64,000 nt of DNA from Prorocentrum cordatum. Lineage: Eukaryota > Sar > Dinophyceae > Prorocentrales > Prorocentraceae. Shown in pieces: positions 52,931-63,559 of this stretch (its first letter is position 1; every line of letters starts with the position of its first letter). The notes beneath the pieces are model-generated. The model was not told the origin of the DNA, did not search any database, and was given only the letters and a program-made list of their open reading frames with translations. Position numbers and translations under genes: made by a program. The stretch is taken from positions 136,240 through 200,239 of the forward strand of contig CAUYUJ010016144.1 in assembly GCA_963575745.1 (NCBI GenBank), written 5' to 3'.

Positions 52931-53815
52931 CGAATCCCCACCAGCCCATCCGAAAACAGCCACTTGAGCAAAGAGCACCGACTGTCGGGATTTGTTGGTC
53001 ATCTTCTCAGCAATGATGCCCAGAGGGGTCGCTTTGATTCGATCAGGGAAGCGTGGGAGCACACAGAGAAACGAAGGACAGCGGACGCCGCCATATCCCA
53101 AGAGGGGAGGATGGAGGAGGAATCGGAGGAGAAGGCGGGGCAGGGGAGGAGTCAGGAGGAAGAGGGGGGGGCGGGCGAGCAGGGGAGGACGAGCAGAAGG
53201 GCCAGAGGCCTCTTGGATGCATCGCGGAGTCTCTTGGGATGTCTTTTGGGAGCCTCTTGGAGGCCTTGCGGGGCGTCTTGGGGGCCTCTTGGCGGCCCCA
53301 GGGGCTTTTAGGAGCGTCTTGGGTGCCATGGGGGAGCCTCTTCGGGTCTCTTGGGAGCCTCTCGGAGGCCGTTTGGGGCGTCTTGGGGGCCTCTTGGCGG
53401 CCCCGGGGGCTTCCAGGAGCGCATTGGGTGCCTCGGGGGAGCCTCTTGGGGCCTCTTGGGGGCCTCTTGGGGGCACCTTGGGGGCCTCTTGGAGGCCTCT
53501 TGGGGCCTCTCGTGGCTCTTTGGGATGGGTCTGGGAGGTATCTTGGGGCCATCTTTCGGGCGATCGATCACAGCTGGGGCGAGCACTTCCCCCCCCCCCC
53601 CCCCCGTCGGGGCCAGAATCCCCGTGAGGGGTGTCGAATTTTAGCCCTCCCAGGAGTCGAAAGAGACCCCTCCAACCACCCGCGGGACGCCCTCTCCAGG
53701 CCCAGGGGGAGGGGGGGGGGAGGGGTAAACCCCTCCCCGAAGGGGAAGAAGGGGGTTGAGAACAGAGCGGGCTCTCTAAACCACTCACGCCCAAAGGGCT
53801 GGTGGGATTACGCAC
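52918..53815 (+). mobile_element. Non-autonomous element with inverted ends and minisatellite core, copy 2
   Basis: The left end TTCGCGAATCCCCACCAGCC and right end GGGCTGGTGGGATTACGC are inverted complements. Inside: AATGATGCCCAGAGGGGTCG, a CTTGGGGGCCT minisatellite (53210-53520), GCGATCGATCACAGC, a 15-bp C run (53591-53605), and GGGGTAAACCCCTCCCCGAA. The module order matches the copy at 6195-7375. No protein. Confidence 0.6.
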
Positions 53816-54002
53816 TGCACCGTCCACACACTAGAAGAAAAATACATAGCTGTTCACACGTGCCATTCACTTCGCCTGCTCCCTCCTGCGCTCAGCCAGG
53901 CCCCGCAAACCCGCATATCCGCGGCCAAAGCAGCGCTCCGAGATCTAAGGCTAACACGCCCAGATCGTGGAGATGGAGGCGCGTAGGGACGGGGCGTCGT
54001 CG

Positions 54003-54105
54003 TCGTCGTCGTACGCTTCGCTCCTCCTCCTCCTCCTCCTCCTCCTCCTCCTCCTCCTCCTCCTCCTCCTCTTCCACCTCCTCCTCCCCCTCCTCCCCTC
54101 CTCCT

Positions 54106-54136
<31 letters not shown>

Positions 54137-54545
54137 TCCTCCTCCTCCTCCTCCTCCTCCTCCCTCCTCCTCCTCCTCCTCCTCCTCCTCTCCCCCTCCT
54201 CCCCCCCCCCTCCTCCTCCTCCTCCTCCTCCTCCTCCTCCTCCTCCTCCTCATCCTCCTCCTCCTCCTCCTCCTCCTCCTCCTCCTCCTCCTCCTCCTCC
54301 TCCCTCCTCCTCCTCCTCCTCCTCCTCCTCCTCCTCCTCCTCCTCGTCCTCTTCCTCCCCCCCTCCCCCCCCCCTTCTTCCCCCTCCTCTTCCTGCTCCT
54401 CCTCCCCCTCCTCCTCCTCCGCCTCCTCCTCCTCCTCCTCCTCCTCCTCCTCCTCCTCCTCCTCCTCCTCCTCCTCCTCCCCCTCCCCCCCCCTTTCTCC
54501 GTCCTCATTTTCTTCCTTCTCCCCCTCCCCCTCTCCTCCTCCGGC
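54003..54545. repeat. 540-bp (TCC)n tract
   Basis: Nearly pure TCC with short C runs, the longest trinucleotide tract in the window. It starts with (GTC)n at 53998-54012. Confidence 0.95.
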
Positions 54546-54689
54546 CCCCCTTTTTCTCAAATGAAGGGAAAGGATGCGAGCGGCCGCGGCAGGCGAGGAA
54601 TATGATGAGGCTGCCGCCCAATAAAGAACTGTGAAAAATCACGATGCACGCGTAGAAGAGCCGAAGTGCGAATCAAAACAATAATGTTA

Positions 54690-54697
54690 AAACGTGG

Positions 54698-54734
<37 letters not shown>

Positions 54735-54872
54735 CATATGCATATATACACATATACATATGTACATAAATAAATACATACATATATAAATACATACATA
54801 CACACACATACATACATACATAGATACATACCTACATACATACACACATACATATACGTGCGCACACACATG

Positions 54873-54915
<43 letters not shown>
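54690..54915. repeat. (AT)n and (ACAT)n tract
   Basis: TATATA blocks flanking CATACATACACAC. Confidence 0.9.
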
Positions 54916-55048
54916 GAGGCGAGGGGTGAGATCGAAGTGGAACGGAGAGCCCCCCTACCCGGAAATCGATTTCGGTTTCGCGTTCGTGCGTGCCGCGCGT
55001 GCCGTGCGGGCGAGGCGAAGCTGCGTGGGCGGGCGAGAGAAAGTCTCC

Positions 55049-55240
55049 TGTGGCTGAAGCGCGGCGGGACCAAATGTCTCCCTTCCGGGCGGCCGGGGGC
55101 CCGCGGTGCCCCGCCGGTGTCTCGCTGGTGTCCCGTGTGGCTGAGGCGCGGCCGGGTCAAATGTCTCCCTTCCGGGCGGCCGGGGGCCCGCGGTGTCCCG
55201 CCGGTGTCCCGCTGGTGTCCCGTCGGTGTCCCGTCGGTGT
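55049..55240 (+). repeat. Two-unit 87-bp tandem repeat
   Basis: CAAATGTCTCCCTTCCGGGC occurs at 55071 and 55158 with matching flanks (GGCTGA.GCGCGGC before, CCGGTGTC.CGCTGGTGTCCC after), then extra GGTGTCCCGTC steps. Confidence 0.8.
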
Positions 55241-55242
55241 CC

Positions 55243-55259
55243 CGATGATGATGATGATA

Positions 55260-55294
<35 letters not shown>

Positions 55295-55345
55295 GTTGAT
55301 GTTGATGTTGATGTTGTTGATGATGATGGTGATGATGATGTTGGC
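55243..55345. repeat. (GAT)n microsatellite
   Basis: GATGATGAT with TTGATG steps. Confidence 0.95.
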
Positions 55346-55357
55346 GTTTTATTCTGA

Positions 55358-55925
55358 TTATCGATAGTGAGGTCGAATGTGAGATCGATAGTGATATCGG
55401 TTGTGAGATCGAGCGTGGGACCGAGTGTCATATCGATTGTGAGATCGATTGTGAGATCGATAGTGGTATCGGTAGTGAGATGGATTGTGAGACCGAATGG
55501 GAGATCGATTGTGAGATCGGTTGTGATATCGATCGTGAGATCGACAGTGAGACCGAATGTGAGATCGATTGTGGGATCTATTGTGAGATCGATTGTGAGA
55601 TTGATAGTCAGATCGATTGTGAGATCGATCTATTGAGATTGATAATGAGATCGATAGTGAGTTCGATAGTGAGATCGACGGTGAGACCGAATGTGAGATC
55701 GATTGTGAGATCGGTTGTGATATCGATAATAAGATCGGTAGGGAGACCGAATGTAAGATCGATAATGAGATCCAAAGTGAGTTCGGTAGTGAGATCGATA
55801 GTCAGATCGAATGTGAGATCGATTGTGATATCGATTCTGCGATCAATAGCGAGACCGAATGTGAGATCGATCGATTGAGCTCGATTGTGAGATCGGTACT
55901 GAGTTCGAAAGTGAGATCGATCGAG
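55358..55925. repeat. 12-bp GTGAGATCGATT tandem array, about 47 units
   Basis: Units GTGAGATCGA(T/C)(T/A/C) with occasional GACCGAAT and GATATCGGT variants over 570 bp. The unit contains the palindromes GATC and ATCGAT. Frames stay open (VRSI on plus, DLTI on minus) because the period is four codons. Confidence 0.9.
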
Positions 55926-55984
55926 TGCGACGTTGGTCCCTCCCCCCCCTTCACTTCCTTATCACCCGAAGGGTGGTCGTATAG

Positions 55985-56078
55985 ATGTGTATATATATAT
56001 ATAATATATATAATATATATATATATATAAAATACACACATACATACATACATACATGCATACAGACATTCATATAAT

Positions 56079-56133
<55 letters not shown>

Positions 56134-56320
56134 ATATATAAACATACATATATACATACATACATACATACATACACACACACACACGTCTATACAATTT
56201 GTCTAAGAGATGTGGTATATCACTACGTATATGACGTTACGTATGACGTACATGCATGACATCCCAAAACACAAATCATTATCACACTGCATACATACAG
56301 ATATGTTTGTATGCATGTGT

Positions 56321-56390
<70 letters not shown>

Positions 56391-56440
56391 ATATATATAT
56401 ATATCATATATATATATATAATATATATATATATGAAGTG
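55985..56440. repeat. (AT)n and (ACAT)n tracts
   Basis: (TA)n at 55990-56030, 56075-56130 and 56320-56435, ACAT at 56040-56065 and 56150-56180, separated by about 100 bp of unique sequence. Confidence 0.9.
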
Positions 56441-56449
56441 CGGACAAGA

Positions 56450-56650
56450 GCAGAATTAGAGATGCATCAAATGTGTTGTCGTGGAGCGTTTGCGGTGCAG
56501 TTCGAAGAGAATTTTGAAATTAAATTCTTGAAATGGAAAATGTTGGTAGGGCCAGCATTCTTTGTGTGAGATGTTATTTTCGTTTGGTGGTTTGTTCATC
56601 AGTTTGAAATCAGTATGTAATTGAGTTTAGTTTCAAACCTGCTTTATCGC
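56450..56650 (+). other. Probable 5' untranslated part of the LINE
   Basis: AT-richer sequence between the last (AT)n and the start of the gag-like frame. The exact left end of the element is not visible. Confidence 0.3.
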
Positions 56651-57783
56651 GTGATCGTCTAAAGAGGACACGCTGGCTCGACTTTCTGCACGTCGTAATG
56701 CAGTTCAAGCAGCTCTTTCGCCTGAGTCTCGTCGGAAAGCAGATGTTGTTACGCTTATGGACACCGCCGAGAGCCAGAGCGTCATCTTCGCTCTTGCCCC
56801 TGCCTGGCCAGGCGGATGTGGCAGTGCAGCGGCTCCGCACCCTCCCGCCGGAGGTGTTGCGTCGAGCAGTGCTCCGCCCCCCTCTCTTGGAGGTGTTGGT
56901 GCGTTGAGCACTCCGCCGAGTGCCCTTTTGGGTGGCACTCCTGCTGCGGTCAGCGGTGCATGCCCGGGCGCGGGTTCCGTTCCCCCGGGGCATGCGGCGG
57001 ATGGTGAGTTGCAAGAAGAACCTGTACCGCCGGAACAGTCTGCAAGCCAGAATGACAAGCTTGACTTCATCATCCACCATATAGCCACGAAAACTGCTAT
57101 CACGAACTCGCAGATCCAGGTGATGCGTTCGACAAAGATTTTGATCAGCCAGGTCGAGACCAAGCTGCGGACCGAGATTTCGCAGGCAGTCGATCCGCTG
57201 AAGGACGAAATGGCTGATTTTCGGACGCGTTTATCCACGCTGGAATCCCGTCCTTCATCATCCGGCGTTTCAGGCCAACAGTTGCAGTTGATAAATTCCA
57301 TGGACATTTCTCATTGCCAGATTGCGTTGGGTGGGGTTCGATACGTCGGATTTGGACAAAAGAGTAGCAGATTTACAGAATATTGTTTCAAATGCGAATC
57401 CTGCAGTGAAGCCTGCTCTATTAGGCCATTTCTGTAATGGGCCGCGTCAGTCTCAGTCTGTTTCCAAGGCTTCGTTCATTCAATTTCCTTCTCAGAAAGC
57501 GGCCAGGGATTTTTTAAGCGCAGTTGGAGGCAAAGGCGCCCGTCTGACTTTTTCCAGCGGTGCGTCTCTCGTTTTGAAGCCCGCTAAATCAAAGATCAAC
57601 GCAACGCGTGATTGGGCATTGCGCGATGCTGAGAAGAAATTAAAAGCCCGTGCCCCGCGCAGCTCTGTCACTGTGGATTGGAAATCTCGCACGGTATCAG
57701 TTGATAATGTTGTTGGTTTTAAGCAGCAGGCCGGTGACTTGTTTGGAACATTTCTTGCGCCATTTAGTGACCTGACTCTCTAG
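56651..57783 (+). pseudogene. LINE gag-like region (ORF1 part), one frameshift
   Basis: The frame opens after a TGA near 56648 (SSKEDTLARLSARRNAVQAA), with an ATG at 56757. An Ala/Gly/Pro-rich stretch is followed by a coiled-coil-like helix (ILISQVETKLRTEISQAVDP, then LKDEMADFRTRLSTLES). Near 57312-57325 the frame shifts by one base (frame 0 to 1), and continues as FDTSDLDKRVADLQNIVSNA and an RRM-like segment (SFIQFPSQKAARDFLSAVGG). It stops at TAG 57781-57783. ORF1 proteins of LINEs bind the element RNA. The frameshift makes this copy probably inactive. Confidence 0.65.
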
Positions 57784-58338
57784 AATGCATGGGGTCGCGC
57801 ACAATTTTGTCCGCCTTCTGTTTCCTCTCCCTGTCCTCTTGCTTGTTCCTCCGCCCCTCACTCTGTGAGTAGTGTGCGGCCCCCTCCGCGTCGTTTGAGA
57901 CGACGAGGTCCTCGTTCCGAATCTTCGTTTCATCGGCGATTTGGGATGCAGGTTTCACGGCCGAGCCGTTCTGCGTCAATTTTTTGGAGCCGCCTTACGC
58001 TTGAGTCTTAGACCCGCCTGAAGCCGGAATTTTCGAGCCGCCTTAGTCTCCAAAGTTCGAGCCGCCTTACTCTTGATTTCCCGTGCCCTCGCCTTACCTC
58101 TGACGTTTCGAGCCGGCTTACTCTTGACTCCCAGCTTCCATCGGGCAGGTCGGATTTCCGATGCTCGCCAGGTGGTGCCAGAGTACCTCCGTCTATTTCG
58201 CCTCCTCGTCCTTCCTTCAGCCAACGCACTCTGCATGAATTTTTTGGGCGTGCTGAGCCATTTAATTCGAATTCCTTACCTCCAGATGGTGGTTGTGGTC
58301 AGTCCCAACCGTCTCGGGGGTGGACAGAACCCCCAACA
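57784..58338 (+). pseudogene. Linker of the LINE polyprotein with SSRLTLD repeats, bounded by TAG codons
   Basis: Between the gag-like stop (TAG 57781) and the endonuclease the same frame is open except for one more TAG at 58009-58011. It encodes an Arg/Ser-rich part (RRRGPRSESSFHRRFG) and six short repeats: SRLTLES, TRLKPEF, SSRLSLQ, SSRLTLD, PRLTSD, SSRLTLD. At DNA level this is a degenerate TTCGAGCCGCCTTACTCTTG repeat (57990-58130). Both stops could be CAG-to-TAG changes. Confidence 0.6.
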
Positions 58339-61300
58339 GTGACATGTCGATTAGTGAGTTGTCCGTTTTCGGTTCTCGAGAGGGCGTCGCGGCCGTTATT
58401 TTCAAGGCTTGCGCCCGCCAGGTTTGGGCCTCAGGTCGTTTTCACTAAGCCACGTTTTACTAAAGGGAGGTCTGTCCATCCCCGACCGTCACCATCTGTC
58501 GATGCTTCTGACCTCACGATTTTTTGCGTTAACATTCGTTCTTTCAGTGCACATCACGGCGAATTATCTGCTCGACTCTCTCTTTTCGCTTCTCCTCCTC
58601 ACATTGTCTGCTTAACAGAGACTTGGTTAAACGATTTTGTGCCGCATCCGTGTTTGCATGGTTATACGTCGATTGCTCGTAACGACAATGCGCACCAATC
58701 CGGTGGGGTAATTGTTTTTGTCGTTGATCATCTTGTTCCCGCGTGCTGCAGACTTTTAATTTCTCCGACCGCGGAGTTGGCGTGGATTTTAGTGCATTGC
58801 AATTCTGGCCCTCTCCTTGTAGGATGTATGTACCGCCGGCCGCGATACGGAGAAATTGCTTCTATTGATGTCCTTCGTTCAGAATGGGGCAGTCTTCAGC
58901 ATCAGAGCGTAGGCACAATTTTAGTTGGCGATTTTAATGTTCATCATGTGCCTTGGTTGATTCATAGCCATTCTACAACCCCGGAAGGGATGCATTTGAA
59001 GAATTTTGCGCAGAGCCGAGGTTTGTCACAGCGGGTACGCCGCCCCACTCGGGGGGCTTATCTTTTAGATTTTGTCCTGACAGATGTTCCAGATATTTTA
59101 ACTGTGGAAGTGATAAGCGAAATAGCTGATCACTGTGCTTTGTCCATCAGAGTATCTGTTCCTCCTCTTTCCTTTGAGCGCCTTCCGCGGAAGATTTGGA
59201 GTTTTAGTGAAGCCAATTGGGCTCTACTGAAAGCACGGCTACGCTCTCAGGATTGGCAGTGGATTTCAAATTGCAATCCGGATGTTTCCGCCAAGCTTTT
59301 AACGGACATTATTCTTGGCTTTATGAGTGAATCGATCCCTTCTTCTTCCTTCTGTCCTCGCTTTTCCCACCCTTGGTTGACAGATAAATGTTTGAAACTG
59401 GTTGAGGAAAAAACCCTCGCCGCAGGAACTGAGTTCTTTCCTGCTGCGTGCCAGCGTTGTAGCGCGGGCTTGTTGCAAACGCATAGTAGTTTTATAGAAC
59501 ACGCACGCTCTAAGCTTCGATCCCTTCGGCGAGGGAGCAAATTGTGGTGGAAGCTGTCCAACTCGATTTTAAGCCGGATTGCCAAGCCTTCATCTTCTCC
59601 TTTGAAGAGATCAGACGGGTCTTGGGCTGTTCAGAGCCGGGACAAAGCGGAAGTATTCGCGAAGAGCTTTGTCGGCAAATGGAGTTTGCCAGACCCTGTT
59701 TTAAATGAGTTTTCTGATTTGTCTATTCCCCTCACTGCTCAAGAGCCGGATGGCTTTCTCCGTATCAGAGTGCGCACAGCGAAGTATTTTTTGGCCACGC
59801 TTAGAGCAGACAGCGGTACGGGTCCTGATCTGTTGCCGGCAAGAGTGCTTAAGACTTGCGCTGTTGAGCTAGCCTTGCCCGTCGGTCTTGTAGCACGATC
59901 GATCGTAACACACTCTCGTTGGCCTGCATCCTGGTGCTGTCACTGGCTGTTTCCACTGCACAAAAAGAACACGACAGCGGATGCAGATAATTACAGAGGA
60001 CTGCATCTTACCGCCCAGAGCTATCGAAAGTCGTGGAGCGCATTGTTGGCACGCTGTTTATCCCTCGTTTGGAACGGATCGGGGCGTTCGGCCCACGCCA
60101 GTTTGCATATCGCCAGCAGCACGGCGCCCGGGACGCTCTCCTTTTCCTCGTTCTCTCTTGGCTCCTCTCCTTCTCCCTCTCTTCCCGGGTCGCCCTCTAC
60201 TGCTCTGATGTGTCTGGTGCTTTCGATCACGTTGAACGAAATCGTTTGTGTGATAAGCTCCGTTCCTTTGGCGTCCACAGCGCACTCGTCGATCTCATGG
60301 GGAGCTGGCTTCGCCCTCGTTCTGCGCGGGTGGTGGTAAACGGACAGGAGTCCGAGCCTTTTCCAATGCAAGACATGGTTTATCAAGGCACCTTCTTCGG
60401 CCCATCCTTGTGGAATACTTATTTCTCTGATTCTTATTTAGCTACGTGTTCCGTTGGGCTTGAAGAAGTTTTATACGCTGATGACCTGAATGCATGGAAG
60501 GCTGTTGCGCCGGCTGTCACAGACGAGGAAGCCTTCACACTTGCGCGCGATTGCCAATCGTCATTGCACGACTGGGGTAAGGCCAACCGCGTTAGTTTCG
60601 ATCCCACCAAAGAGAGCATGCACATTCTGTCGCGCTCTCGCCCGGTGGGCGCCGGTTTTAAAATTCTCGGCATTCATTTTGATACGAAGCTGTTGATGAT
60701 TGATGCTATCGACAAGTGCGTATCTGGTGCCTCGTGGCGTTTGTACAGTCTTCTTCGTGCCCGCCGTTTCCATAATGATGCTGAACTGATTTGTTTATTT
60801 AAAGCGCACATATTGTCATATATTGAATACCGCACGAGTGCTGTAAGCCACGCGTCGTCGTCGGTGCTGGCTCCTCTGGACGCTCTCCTGACGCGTTTTT
60901 TGCGTTCGCTAGATATTTCTGCTTTGGACGCATTGATGCATTTCAACTTGGCTCCTTTAGACACGCGGCGTGATATCAGCATTCTCGGAGTCATCCACAG
61001 GGCGGTGTTGGGACTCGGTCCTCTCTGCTTCTCCCGGTTTTTTCGCTTGGCCTCCTCTCCCCCTCCGCCCCGGGCCCCCAGGCGACACTGGCGGCACGTG
61101 GAGGAGCCATCTTTCGAGTCGCCAGATTACATATTGCATTCTGCTATTGGGGCGACGCGGATATATAATCTTCTGCCCGATTATGTCATCAGCGCAGCGT
61201 CAGTTTCAAGATTTCAAGGGCGGCTTCAGCGCCTCCTCCGTGCGCGGGCCTGCCATTGCGATGACTGGAGCTCCACGTTTTCGTCTCGCGTCCCGCTCGC

Positions 61301-61340
61301 CTTCCATCCTCTTCGCGGGTGTCGCGACTGGCGCGGCTGA
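58339..61340 (+). pseudogene. LINE endonuclease-reverse transcriptase (ORF2 part), one frameshift
   Basis: The AP-like endonuclease comes first: TIFCVNIRSFSAHHGEL, CLTETWL, CMYRRPRYG, TILVGDFNVHHVPWL and EIADHCALSI, the expected Asn, Glu, Tyr, Asp-x-Asn and His positions. The RT follows: NYRGLHLTAQ, then after a one-base frame change near 60025, VVERIVGTLFIPRL, FGPRQFAYRQQHGARDAL, YCSDVSGAFDHVERN (motif A), VYQGTFFGPSLWN (motif B), LYADDLN (catalytic YADD at 60474-60485) and FKILGIHFDTKL. About 1000 residues in total and near complete. No RNase H is seen. It provides target-primed reverse transcription for the LINE. The single shift implies an inactive but young copy. Confidence 0.85.
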
Positions 61341-62169
61341 TCCTCCTCGCCTCTGTTTCCCTCCTCCTCTCCCCCTCCCTGCCCCCCCTCTCTCCCTTCC
61401 CCTTTCCCCTTCCTCCCTCCTGCCTGCTGCTGTTGGGTCCCGCCGTCTGCCTTCGTTTGTTGTTCTGCTGTTGCTGTCGTCCGTCGTCCCTTCTTTTCTC
61501 GCCTTCTCCTCCCCCCTGTCCTGTACTCTGTGCGGAGCGCAGCAGGGGCTGTTTTAACCGTCGCGCGTCCGGCGCCTCTCGCTCCTTCTCGTCCTCCTCG
61601 CTCCCCTCTGTTGTTGTTCTGCCTGCTGCTCTTCCTTCCCTCCCCCTCCCTCCCTTCTCCCCTCCCCCTCCCTCCTCCTCCCTTCTTTTCCTCTCTCTTG
61701 TCGCTTCTGCTATGCGTTTGGCTGTCATTTCAAGGCCAGATGCGATTTTCTAGGTCCTGCGGGCGTTTCACGGGCAAATCCATATTTTTTGGTGCTGCTT
61801 CTCGCCTGTCTCTCTTCGTGTGCCATTCGCCGTGCAACTTTTTGAATGATGTTGACCTGCCGAGATCACGTGAGGAAACCTTATTGTCGCGAGGATGTAA
61901 AAAAACGAGTTTTCGAGCACATTTCGGGTTTTATTAACGTCGTTGCACGTGCAATTACGTGTAGCCATAGTGTTTCATTTGCTTACGGCGGTTTATTCAG
62001 CGCTTTAGGGAACAATTGTTTTTTTTGTGTTTTAGCTGCAAGCGATGATAGCAGCTCCCACGTAAGTCGGTGTCGAGAGTCAGTAAGAATCTGTTTTTTC
62101 TTTCTGTTGCGCAGTGGTTTCTAGATCGTGGATTTCTCGTCTGAATGGGTGATGCCGCATTTAGAAAAT
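61341..62169 (+). other. LINE 3' region: CT-rich to 61700, then AT-richer unique sequence
   Basis: 61345-61700 is a pyrimidine-rich tract (CCTCCCTCCC-type), probably the 3' UTR. From 61740 to 62165 T-rich sequence has no long frame. The LINE tail and any target duplication were not found. Confidence 0.4.
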
Positions 62170-62601
62170 AATAGTTTTTTTTTTTTGTTGTTCTAGCCTT
62201 TGAAATTTATTCTCGCCGACGGCCGACCCCCTAGCAAGCAGTGGATTTGAAGAAGGTATTCGCTGACGACTTCGTTTTTTTTTTTTTTTTTTTTTTTTCT
62301 TTTCCCCCCCCCCCCCCCTCCTAAGAATTGTGTTGAAGCATCATTTCCTCGCACATGAACGGTAATAAGCAGGAGCTGCACGTGTGGGGTCGTGCCAATG
62401 ACGTGATTTTGGAACCAGGAGAAAGCAGCCACATATGTTCCCCCACAGTTTTTCTGTGGGCAAAGATTTCAAGATTTTGGGTGTAGTTTTTGATTGCAAG
62501 TTGCTACCATTTGAGGCGTTTGGCGATCGCAGTCACGTGTTCTCGTATATGGAGTACCGCACCTGCATTTTCCCACGCGACACAGATTTTTCATCGTTCT
62601 G

Positions 62602-62672
<71 letters not shown>

Positions 62673-62835
62673 CTCCCCCCCCGATAGCCCCTTTTGCAGC
62701 CGGAGAGATATGATTATTTTGGGGCGCATTTACAGACATGTTCTTGGCCAGGGGCCGGGCGTCTCGAAACAGTTTTTTCCGCTTGATCCTGTTCATCACT
62801 TGCAGCTGCCTTTTCTCCCGCAGAGCCCTCGAACG
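62170..62835 (+). pseudogene. Decayed second LINE ORF2 fragment interrupted by poly(T) runs
   Basis: Pieces align in order with the RT of the 58.3-kb LINE: LKKVFADDF (62247-62275; compare LEEVLYADDL), ELHVWGRANDVILEPGESS (compare SLHDWGKANRVSFDPTKES), KDFKILGVVFDCKLLPFEA, YMEYRT, RRDMIILGRIYRHVLGQGP (compare RRDISILGVIHRAVLGLGP). A 24-bp T run plus C run (62275-62318) and a 67-bp T run (62606-62672) sit where other LINE sequence is missing. Many stops and shifts. Confidence 0.75.
62606..62672. repeat. 67-bp poly(T) run
   Basis: Pure T, followed by CTCCCCCCCC. It lies inside the decayed LINE fragment, replacing about 35 codons of the homologous RT. Confidence 0.95.
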
Positions 62836-63395
62836 GGAAGTCGGGGAGGGTAGATGCCAGTGCCCGGGGCGGCAAAACCCGCGCTCGGCCTGGAACTGCC
62901 ACCCGGAGGGCTCGTCCCAGAAGCACCGCCCGGGGGGGCGGAACCCTCGCCCGGGGCCAGGGGAACCTGCACTTGGCTGACCTTCACTGAGACTGCCACC
63001 CAGAGGGCTTGTCCCAGGAGCCACGACTGAACGCCACCCGAAGGGCCGTTGCTCGCACCGCTGGCCAAGCCACCAGGGGCGGGAACTTCAACGGGAGTTG
63101 CTGCAGAAGCAGCACTCGGCTCACCCGCGCCGGGACTGCCACCCAAAGGGCCGGTCCCGCCGCTTCCCGCGCCAGGGAAGGCAGGCGCTGGTGCAAACTG
63201 GCCGGTCAACGCGCTCTCGCTGTGGCCCATCAGAGTCTGAGCTGCCGCGCGAGCCGCGCTCTCCTTAGAAAGAACTGCTTTGACCGTGTCTCTGGTGATG
63301 TTCAAGCGACGAACTTGCTCACCAGTGGGCTTCTTGAGTTGCGGCTTCAAGACGGTCGCTGCTTGAGAAGGGTCGGCACCGGCTGCGCCTGGCAT
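62796..63395 (-). CDS. Unrecognised protein, retroposed cDNA copy with spliced-leader relics
   Basis: ATG at 63395 (minus) opens about 199 codons. The N-terminal part is ordinary (LKPQLKKPTGEQVRRLNITR, DTVKAVLSKESAARAAAQTL); from about residue 80 it becomes Gly/Pro/Ser-rich with repeated GPLGGSPGAGEPS-type units, visible in DNA as CTGCCACCC.AAGGGC.GTCCC near 62895, 62990, 63035 and 63128. Later units drift out of frame (ALWVAVSVKVSQVQ), so the tail may be shifted, and the last codons run into LINE-derived DNA. Family not recognised. The 5' UTR is about 120 bp, intron-free, and begins directly after three spliced-leader relics, which marks a reverse-transcribed mRNA. Whether it is expressed is unknown. 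Confidence 0.5.
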   Translation of the reverse strand: MPGAAGADPSQAATVLKPQLKKPTGEQVRRLNITRDTVKAVLSKESAARAAAQTLMGHSESALTGQFAPAPAFPGAGSGGTGPLGGSPGAGEPSAASAATPVEVPAPGGLASGASNGPSGGVQSWLLGQALWVAVSVKVSQVQVPLAPGEGSAPPGGASGTSPPGGSSRPSAGFAAPGTGIYPPRLPVRGLCGRKGSCK

Positions 63396-63444
63396 AATTG
63401 CAATCAACGACGATGACAAATGTAAAAGTGAGAGAGTACAGTGA

Positions 63445-63507
63445 ACGAGTATGTTTGACCGCCCCGACGACAGGATTAATGTCAGACCGCCCCAGCGACA
63501 GGCTCAA
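63445..63507 (-). repeat. Short tandem repeat in the 5' UTR of the retroposed gene
   Basis: On the minus strand CCTGTCGCTGGGGCGGTCTG and CCTGTCGTCGGGGCGGTCAA follow each other about 29 bp apart. Confidence 0.6.
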
Positions 63508-63515
63508 TTGGATAG

Positions 63516-63558
63516 CTTGTGCCACAACAGCTTGAGCCAAAATGGCTTGAGCCAAAGG
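63516..63558 (-). other. Three tandem spliced-leader relics
   Basis: On the minus strand, CCTTTGGCTCAAG (63558-63546), CCATTTTGGCTCAAG (63545-63531) and CTGTTGTGGCACAAG (63530-63516) lie end to end. The last 15 bases of the dinoflagellate spliced leader are CCATTTTGGCTCAAG, so the middle copy is perfect, the outer lacks two bases and the inner matches 11 of 15. Relics of this truncated form are known marks of mRNAs that were trans-spliced, reverse transcribed, reinserted and trans-spliced again. Confidence 0.85.
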
Positions 63559-63559
63559 A

